Shown here: piece by piece, positions 17,401 through 19,916 of the stretch
Layout of the letters: every line of letters starts with the position of its first letter
How positions within the stretch are numbered: position 1 is the first letter of the stretch
Assembly: GCA_949067325.1 (NCBI GenBank)
Contig: CARTDZ010000022.1
Coordinates: 1-19,916 of the forward strand
DNA from: an uncultured Eubacteriales bacterium
Lineage (GTDB): Bacteria; Bacillota; Clostridia; Christensenellales; UBA1242
Reading direction: 5' to 3'
Length of the DNA stretch: 19,916 nt
The notes under the pieces: model-generated
The model's input: the letters and a program-made list of their open reading frames with translations, nothing else
What the model was told of the DNA's origin: nothing
Databases searched by the model: none
Position numbers and translations under genes: made by a program

Positions 17401-18319
17401 TATTGTAAATAGCGTTGTCGCCAGTAATAATAGCACCTGTTGCACTTACCGCAACGTCTATATCTTTAAGGTCTGTCCTTGTGTCAGAAGCACCCATTCT
17501 GAAAGTGCCGTCTGTCAAATGATATTTGGCCACATATCCGCCTTCAGTCAAACCATTTACAACAACTGAAGCTTTTGCATCTGCTGCTGAAGTATAGGAC
17601 GCGCTTTTACCATTTGTTGTTCCGCCATAATAAATCTTTGCGTCTGTATTGCCATTGATGGTCACAACAGCTCCGTCTGTGTTTTTGTATGTACGAAGGT
17701 CGTGGCAGTTTGTGATTTTTCCTCCCGTCATCTTTCCTACAAGCACACCTGAATTGGGAGTCGAATTAATAGCATCAAAACCTGAAACATTTACGTCAGA
17801 AATAAGCGCATTGCCAGCAACATTTCCAAACAAACCATAAGCACTTCCCAACTCACCCAACGACTCGTTTGTAACCCAAATGTTTGATATTGTCACATAG
17901 TTACCATAAAACTTACCTTGAAAAGGATTGGTTAGTGTTCCTATAGGCGTCCAAAGTTGTCCACCAAGGTTTATGTTGCTGACCGTCACCAAATAGCTTG
18001 CTGACATATAGCTTGCATTACCTTCTTTCACCATACGAGAAAGAAAAGCAAGATCTCCTGCGCTTGAGATTGTATAAACTTCTTGCCCATTGTAAGTTTG
18101 AGTTGAAAGGTCGAGTTGTGAGAAAGCTCCGTCACTCCACTGCTGACCTTTTGCACTTGAAATAGCCTCATCTTTGCTGACATACCCGCCATCACTCAGC
18201 TCAGCTGCAGCTGCCTCTGGCTGACTAGACTTTACAAAAGCTGGAATAAAACAAAATGCCCCCGCTGACAGAAGCACCATAGCAAGTGTACAAAAACCTT
18301 TTGAAATTTTACTCTTCAT
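5438..18319 (-). CDS. Giant (4293-residue) secreted, membrane-anchored repeat surface protein
   Basis: One uninterrupted frame. Residues 1-39 are a signal peptide (KSKISK, a hydrophobic run at about 8-28, then an Ala-rich cleavage region). Residues about 80-206 resemble a GLUG-type beta-helix (YTISSAGDLAFLSRM, WTPIG, NPFQGKF, YGLFG). InlB/Listeria-Bacteroides-type beta-grasp repeats lie near 355-430 (GYTFEGLY...LYVKWN), 905-1020, 1236-1325, 2570-2645, 2756-2840 and 3616-3730. Two YDG-like repeats lie near 2272-2345 (KMYDRTKSLSG) and 2465-2540 (KEYDTTSSLPAD). Divergent InlB-like repeats lie near 3180-3273 and 3760-3920. A second diverged copy of the N-terminal domain (about 4135-4246) comes just before one transmembrane helix (about 4252-4278) and the tail RRSKKKKMEELANS. 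No LPXTG sortase signal is present, so the protein should stay anchored by the helix with the bulk outside. ATG follows AGGAG seven bases upstream. Adhesion or cell-wall bridging is the likely role, but no ligand can be named. Confidence 0.93.
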   Translation of the reverse strand: MKSKISKGFCTLAMVLLSAGAFCFIPAFVKSSQPEAAAAELSDGGYVSKDEAISSAKGQQWSDGAFSQLDLSTQTYNGQEVYTISSAGDLAFLSRMVKEGNASYMSASYLVTVSNINLGGQLWTPIGTLTNPFQGKFYGNYVTISNIWVTNESLGELGSAYGLFGNVAGNALISDVNVSGFDAINSTPNSGVLVGKMTGGKITNCHDLRTYKNTDGAVVTINGNTDAKIYYGGTTNGKSASYTSAADAKASVVVNGLTEGGYVAKYHLTDGTFRMGASDTRTDLKDIDVAVSATGAIITGDNAIYNTYAKNFSAALPTLRETSTELYTYRPGYKATIPALSWNSGFVSNITWQHPSVTLTYDVGYGTQNQARPINGYFYDYTVAEAWAEQSIARQGYTFEGLYRDQAFATAAADDYIYANKTLYVKWNSTEINASLYLGISDAQGLELANKVDKPLVLTSSNVSSAGEFGFSDKMAVEESQKASSFARYDVTNYTTGSTLKFTIPLKEGFAIPTGEGVVTSSQALGSELRDVAGVYIAGTFDQNNMPTYIVEKNTGNVYTITVENIVDNNSAIGIVIEREEIEVKVNISGDEGQVVLSSNPQLPTTSEKTIIIKTGDPLVITAEAQEYFFLNNVAATNVKEGTLTTEMKLVEGANPDTTVFRKTKSAKIEPIAEDYGYFYPLTAQKNSDGKIEVVFSMSVDAIELIVNVNQVAVSGHDYGDYYVGFSTGNIGGSGTINGDITANLTKEGLVLYIVSNEYYEYYEGSVYCTNANLKSVEKVSTSTSQAYKFVITGYSDNPTKENKVFLNYGIKSIDYTLNLKATVNGKEANVDKFVDFSKQISGLYIGQEVTYTYTLKTSAGNLGNLVRMTELNGSTDVPTQAAGVYTGKYIFTLADVQNGATITANFEAYEITLNFIANEAKLDNGSDSQDLTGNLQNAGALKVVLNPENSGLVFDGTYNFGQTYLGYTFKGWYLRNGNVSLIESGTGTRDKLLEYIQGESFVSNVSGTTSLNIMPIYQSKAINIAAAHDAVEDGFEGLYSIDGGLSWGNLRNVEVETLLYKHDLSSKEIDGILQSFRRAGFDIASIWAAEGDNEGVSAGVQNDKVNITFGTDFHNSWSGKSEKSIVLVPTFSNALGFVFNSGEEKGSLKVLNGATISFNAANYTYSSGLSSFITSSKNGHEAVGFTLSGGLANGQYTCVDGTASFTIDDAFIKQYVAAENYLNVNTFTLTTVYSPVTYTITLGYDANYENVTLASLTQNVVFGQTADLSNFVAEGKVLRDGYKLVGLREKDGSKVEYATLGESGFEFALFNPADAKNTIVYPVWERAENYDFASVDIDVPTLYYNEKEQTLLTGKLIVNGVEVENFNTSTIFRNGEKIKEFSINNLSGKTAKAKDVGVSAWTFKVVVIDSLSLERFGSENGKELSKTVTTGIKANPVILSGLKLESYYTGSSELDLTDAEQTYGTFAFTHVTGDEVPAIAQDLLSYKVVDEKGLFDAGKSYSVKVLADITATQAANYGITEKEGALYVVAVIEEGVTIVPLVINFELNENQKGFKIENKTHKIAVKDVYFNSELISVNYSYLRTNSAEVGVYNSVDNIVIEELSVLKDGQTLNPTNYTIIFTNDYKIVEFSGSNHVIGPRYLTASNGELVLNGGNLQGLPQGSVWSYNISFVYNGESVAVTNPEQYTFAPEGQLVFTMFAAPNGDLKIAKAENTSDVNFIITLVGEFGELTLVDFDRKENIIVDNEYVGKLNNFVQAVSPTLSTSIGNADTQIWAVFSDVKRVNVFYNLNNELVTDKTTKDYRFFIKNGETYTFENGVNKEGFNFAEFKVEGEISVAGKTFTGGEGHEVAKAIMLWDMKEFDYEIVDLDLEYDNNPQGFVLYHDYDFWKVNNYQSATKAVTWFKLDGAAETIIATGEEAKIGMSYTDQGKYKIKTVFTYNDPNDTRGTQVKQGEIEFERSMNIYYIDRMEIAFKVDNVEKDKLAYSNKSLNENVILKLHYPHSSTFRELSIAEALSNTEWYETRIKRDGEVVSNVRQAGEYEISLKLVQLETGDRFDPNPLTATFTIDKFEYSITDSDVAGKLSVYYGQEKNNLSIDVYVAQTDETISVEFLKAAEGSNVGNYKAALAEKSYDNYVFNLTNENNDYWQIVQSTETLFITIEDTSLLTKVYNKEGVSIIPKLIDGKWVLEITDTQGLNKQVSLKLQTASSGSYTDFEAGAEAYNTVFNGVSFSIGEVVNAGKYAINISKEGSTGFNTYAFAAETSFVIEKKTVDVLSAEKMYDRTKSLSGATIIFNGVVGGDVLSIVGNFASAQAGENIILENIELASDNEANKNYQLGNIGNGKISPSTSPVEMTFAGDLIFEYGQLNLGMTLAQVEALIGSPTIAIGGENLSDELNQIDKIVLAFAGFKEGSTFSKGGYLNAAPTALVFTLTSANYNSLAEGKVWSFNIVINKKALDAKGNTGIIKEYDTTSSLPADTNLVLDGVLAGDEVLVGDDTAFLDAKVGKDKLIKIVLDGADKANYTLVESDMPKGEITRATVTVVIDAAAKLGHSDITLADGENIVNINNGVYTFGYDPEEKSVEGGNYLIAAFNSLNKPTRKGFAVTGFSFGEAALTSDNLLDVLAAAFEATDKTATIYAQWQIKNISITIEKPEDFEIVVKNGGSVVEATEENGNIFVVEYYSSLTIDFTAAEGRKLQSVTLPQVPDFKAEFAGAIGKNAASISLDKIKSSSTIGFVDTDIIITISFDINKPEFADQVSVVGQGWGNGVKSANYNDIKATLTENYMPSLQTTAGTYNHIGWTYGENISANGKTLAEVLGSVVEDKPITLVATWEGQEYTIVFMNEEAQAGTLEGVRFGSQIGGTFPSIEIPGKVQIWVNEDGDVFEPTTVLKEVGKYADGKWTYTLFTRYASRIYDLKIESSGLELLVNGQALTDDGIYKIEYQKNSVRIVVTAAEGYGFKFNFDGDMNNEITVEGNVIVIENIVDNRTISLVAEPKENTLKLELTNAKVLIDGNKVSEIKAKTGEVATFIIKADEGYELATDIVTLSGRGKVNTKLTAGGDLEVTWLDFTGNATLKLAALARNNAFTFADGLSVVDYIMVNGVKYNVDEKPTVKTGVEARIVVVLKYGYENATLTNSGITIDSSSEEIKDSNTWTFSKEFVVTGFVSDTSLSISAQARSYLIKVQAGENGLVANGSDNVASYEFNITFGASTTLTAVPDESYMLQAWINGETTLASSESFTFEANDQNRAILENLEDGKVVVSAVFDLAAKNVIITSVSKGSIAYGDVQVTEGNSATVKANFGETFVLKLKPYEGYEATLDTIKFYKDDSQISFTADFDPSENTISFVLTAASPDKIEVDFVAADAYVTVQAVLQLLQTRNYGNGAGGKVYLTDSAYDRLADSAYLQPVTEGNGAASTAQVGVDYRYKTKTDSKLYFEAEVKTGYTFVIDASSSYLTIKEISRTPATGNLKEIVRFEVSGVRDKAEIYGAFISTAQQVSLSFKDADGNSLPAGYIVVETKDNLVSIDNNNSANVIISAMANEHVSINVKVRTNFNFAFVRDANNMPILENADEKFVTTAINDIAFDGTKGYLEEFELVIENPTEYYEILIKVEPKKYQVVFKDGQTIVGTTTALYGKKFDLPDEVREQILGNARANISFQGYFTYERGDGIKYVDNSAVIMSEWFETGYIWREGRYAQATNFVPSVDADNEFDGQFFLYASWLMDKEKITIDFIPQALKDKADIRITDIIVGLTENTYWTNVEDKFYADIITGTRIDIEAYQFEGYTFKEWRIKREGQPDEIIALPNFNYVCGKDVVTIEAVYFVNFNLIFENDGGTVWLVQDGQNLGSEGCIDSTKPFMLMAKANKGYNFDKWYQLDGTAYGKGESRQEGEDIIWYMTCNDLRSESFAYKAVFKGDAINVVIDKSLVTIEGKDRVSISKIFVNGEERLSLDSFTANVGDEITLHASSTYGYGIVWEGLNFIRVPSEGSDYGVYKYTILAQDLTQVSGSQTPTLIIKPKPDPTSLKLIFKVTIEKNQFMEEKAGSLSYNGSEVVNNTEIENIRFGEVISIRVNLAKNYDIDSVSIGNLVLNFAEMGSGFNKTQGEIIIQTSILENIGLRPQENSSVQVSINFTRIVWTDVRSNGLSGSGTQNDPYIIASEEDFAYMAYMINQEKNEEFANACFRLTRSLDLSGKSWEPIGVEDNPFNGVFDMGPYTVDNIEHYQAYSNPSTSHNGMFRFMGENAKVLTSDNTLIIALSISGGVLLLILLLILILLLVRRSKKKKMEELANS

Positions 18320-18379
18320 AATCTTTCTCCTCGATCACCTAAGATTTTAGATGTTTAGCCTTACTTTTAAGTCTAAATT

Positions 18380-18409
18380 ATTATACAATAATCCTTTCGA
18401 CAAAAGCAA
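18380..18409 (-). promoter_or_regulatory. Probable promoter of the giant surface-protein gene
   Basis: On the minus strand a perfect TATAAT (18380-18385) has, 18 bases upstream, a weak TTGCTT (18404-18409). Transcription would start near 18373, giving a leader of about 54 bases with a strong GAGGAG ribosome-binding site. A 6-bp inverted repeat (18377-18382 with 18387-18392) overlaps the -10 box; in such AT-rich DNA it may be chance. Confidence 0.5.
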
Positions 18410-18676
18410 GCAAAATTCCCTAAAAATAGTATAAAAAATATATTATTTTTAATTCTAAAAATACTTAAAAAAATAAATATATCTGCTTAAAAAATTACAA
18501 AAATTTAAATTATGAAAAAATTTAAAAAAATACCAAAAAAAATTAATATTTTTATAATTTTTTACACATAATATCAAATTTTGTACGCTAAAATTGCGTA
18601 TTGGCACAATTTGTTAATTTTTTTAGTTAGCCAAAGCGTGGCTCTTATAGATAAAATTGCAATAAACAAAAATTGT

Positions 18677-18704
18677 TTGACTTTTTTTTAGATTAAAGTA
18701 TAAT
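18677..18704 (+). promoter_or_regulatory. Promoter of trpS
   Basis: TTGACT (18677-18682), a 16-base spacer and TATAAT (18699-18704) give eleven of twelve consensus matches. The start would fall near 18711, leaving a leader of only about 11 bases, just enough for the AGAGG ribosome-binding site at 18712-18716. There is no room for a T-box or other leader control. Confidence 0.85.
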
Positions 18705-18721
18705 AAACACAAGAGGAAAAT

Positions 18722-19777
18722 ATGAAGGATATTATTTTAACTGGCGATAGACCAACTGGCAATCTTCACATAGGACATTATGTCGGATCGGTAAGAACAC
18801 GTTTAGCTATTCAAGAAAAAGGTGGCTATGACAAATTTTATATCATGATAGCAGACACTCAAGCTCTTACTGACAACGCCAAAAACGTTGACAAGGTCAC
18901 AAACAACGTGATTCAAGTTGTTATTGACTATCTTTCTGCTGGCATAGACCCTGAAAAAACTTGCATTTTTATTCAATCACAAGTGCCTGAGCTTTTTGAA
19001 ATAACTTCATATTTTATGAACCTTGTGACGGTTGCAAGGCTGAAACGCAATCCAACTGTGAAAAGCGAAATTGCAATGCGAGGTTTCGAGAACACCCTTC
19101 CTGTAGGCTTTTTTTGCTATCCAATAAGTCAAGCAGCTGATATTTTGGCATTTAATGCAAACATAATCCCTGTTGGTGGTGACCAAATGCCAATGGTTGA
19201 ACAAACTCGCGAAATCGCCTCATCATTCAATTCAACTTATGGCGAAGTTTTCACATTGCCAAAAGGCGTTTTGCCTGAAATAAAGGCTTGTGAGCGTCTG
19301 CCAGGAACTGATGGCAAGCTAAAAATGAGCAAATCTGTGGGCAATTGTATTTATTTAAAGGATAGCCCTGAAGAAATTAAGAAAAAAATAATGGGTGCAT
19401 ATACTGATCCTGATCATATAAAAGTAAGTGATCCAGGAAAAATCCAAGGCAACGTTGTTTTCACATATCTCGATGCATTTTGCACAGACGAACATTTTAA
19501 AAAATATTTGCCTGAATATAATAATTTGGAAGAATTGAAAAATCATTATAAAAAAGGCGGACTTGGCGACGTAAAAGTAAAATTATTTTTAAATAATGTT
19601 TTACAAGAAATTTTGACACCAATACGCGAAAAAAGGGCATTTTTTGAGCAAAATGTTGACAAAATATACGAAATGTTGTTCAAAAACTCTGAAATCGCTT
19701 CAAAAGAAGCCAGAAAAACTCTTGAAAAAATGAAAGAAAAAATGGCTTTAAATTATAAAACAATTTCAAAAAAATAA
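18722..19777 (+). CDS. trpS: Tryptophanyl-tRNA synthetase
   Basis: A 351-residue class I aminoacyl-tRNA synthetase that joins tryptophan to tRNA-Trp using ATP. The N-terminus ILTGDRPTGNLHIGHYVGS holds the HIGH signature at 16-19. KMSKSVGN at 201-208 is the second ATP-binding signature. VARLKRNPTVK and VGGDQMPMVEQTREI belong to the catalytic Rossmann domain typical of TrpRS. The C-terminal third is the helical anticodon-binding region, ending lysine-rich. The GDRPTG...HIGH opening matches the subgroup that differs from the classical 'SGIQPSG..TIGNY' enzymes and is common in Clostridia. It has its own promoter and ends in an AT-rich hairpin that overlaps the stop codon. It is transcribed away from the giant gene, with no visible functional link to it. 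Confidence 0.97.
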   Translation: MKDIILTGDRPTGNLHIGHYVGSVRTRLAIQEKGGYDKFYIMIADTQALTDNAKNVDKVTNNVIQVVIDYLSAGIDPEKTCIFIQSQVPELFEITSYFMNLVTVARLKRNPTVKSEIAMRGFENTLPVGFFCYPISQAADILAFNANIIPVGGDQMPMVEQTREIASSFNSTYGEVFTLPKGVLPEIKACERLPGTDGKLKMSKSVGNCIYLKDSPEEIKKKIMGAYTDPDHIKVSDPGKIQGNVVFTYLDAFCTDEHFKKYLPEYNNLEELKNHYKKGGLGDVKVKLFLNNVLQEILTPIREKRAFFEQNVDKIYEMLFKNSEIASKEARKTLEKMKEKMALNYKTISKK

Positions 19778-19803
19778 AAAGTTATTTCGCTTTTTATTTT
19801 TTT
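19768..19803 (+). terminator. AT-rich hairpin terminator after trpS
   Basis: A 14-bp stem (19768-19781 with 19790-19803) encloses an eight-base loop. It contains the trpS stop codon and is followed by further T-rich DNA. Only one pair is G-C, so it is weaker than the other terminators in this window, though the long U-tract should help. Confidence 0.65.
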
Positions 19804-19834
19804 ATAGTTTTAATTTTTATTTTTTTATCTAATC

Positions 19835-19916
19835 TTTTAATATATTTTTATTTTTTTTATTATTTTTTAATATATTTTTATTTTTTTTATTATTTTTTAA
19901 TATATTTTTATTTTTT
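19835..19916. repeat. 30-bp A/T-only tandem repeat at the contig end
   Basis: A 30-bp unit starting TATATTTTTA at 19841 recurs at 19871 and 19901 with no mismatch. The sequence runs out within the third copy, about 2.7 copies in all. It contains only A and T and has no coding potential. It may be a real microsatellite-like array or the point where the assembler looped and stopped. Confidence 0.9.

Larger units (their letters stand above)
18320..18721. other. 402-bp AT-rich divergent intergenic region
   Basis: This gap separates the divergent giant gene and trpS. It holds one promoter facing each way at its two ends. The middle (about 18411-18580) is almost entirely A and T with many A- and T-tracts. 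Two small hairpins lie nearer trpS (18584-18600 and 18629-18643), neither followed by a U-tract in either direction. I found no open reading frame, tRNA, T-box or other recognisable RNA here. Confidence 0.7.

Noticed and set aside
18377..18392. Inverted repeat ATTATT/AATAAT over the -10 box of the giant gene as an operator
   Set aside because: It is short and pure A/T, in a region where such palindromes are expected by chance; noted only within the promoter entry.
18584..18600. TACGC/GCGTA small hairpin as a regulatory RNA
   Set aside because: The stem is only five base pairs with no promoter or terminator around it, so it is likely chance in AT-rich DNA.
18629..18643. Hairpin AGCCA/TGGCT upstream of trpS as a terminator or T-box remnant
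   Set aside because: No U-tract follows in either direction, no T-box sequence is present, and it lies upstream of the likely trpS transcription start.
19835..19916. CRISPR array
   Set aside because: The 30-bp units are directly adjacent with no unique spacers and contain only A and T.

Overview
This window is low-GC bacterial DNA that looks like one whole metagenome-assembly contig. It opens with Illumina adapter sequence (about 1-43) and ends in a near-pure A/T 30-bp tandem repeat (19835-19916). The genes point to a Firmicutes (Clostridia-like) bacterium: the operon order rpsF-ssb-rpsR, followed by rpmE, a DUF1385 protein, prmC and prfA; zinc-ligand (C+) forms of L31 and probably S18; consensus TTGACA/TATAAT promoters; strong AAGGAGG ribosome-binding sites; and a surface protein with a single C-terminal membrane anchor. 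An uncultured gut-type lineage is plausible, but nothing here fixes the taxon.

Layout. 44-1069 (+): the end of one glycosyltransferase and a complete GT32 glycosyltransferase, probably a cell-surface glycan or glycolipid locus. A bidirectional hairpin terminator separates it from the convergent translation operon. 5343-1083 (-): perfect-consensus promoter, structured leader, rpsF, ssb, internal promoter, rpsR, rpmE, terminator/attenuator, DUF1385-PrmC fusion, prfA. These encode small-subunit proteins S6 and S18, single-strand DNA-binding protein, L31, the release-factor methyltransferase and its substrate release factor 1. 18319-5438 (-): a single uninterrupted 4293-codon gene for a giant secreted, membrane-anchored, repeat-rich surface protein, filling about 65% of the window and closed by a strong terminator. 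18320-18721: a 402-bp, very AT-rich intergenic region with two divergent promoters. 18722-19777 (+): tryptophanyl-tRNA synthetase with its own promoter and an AT-rich terminator hairpin.

The most interesting items are: the giant surface protein, whose two ends carry diverged copies of the same beta-helix-like domain; the fusion of a degenerate DUF1385 membrane domain to PrmC, with an internal ribosome-binding site that could also release PrmC alone; and the rpsF leader, which can fold into mutually exclusive hairpins. I saw no tRNA, rRNA, CRISPR array, insertion sequence or phage gene.
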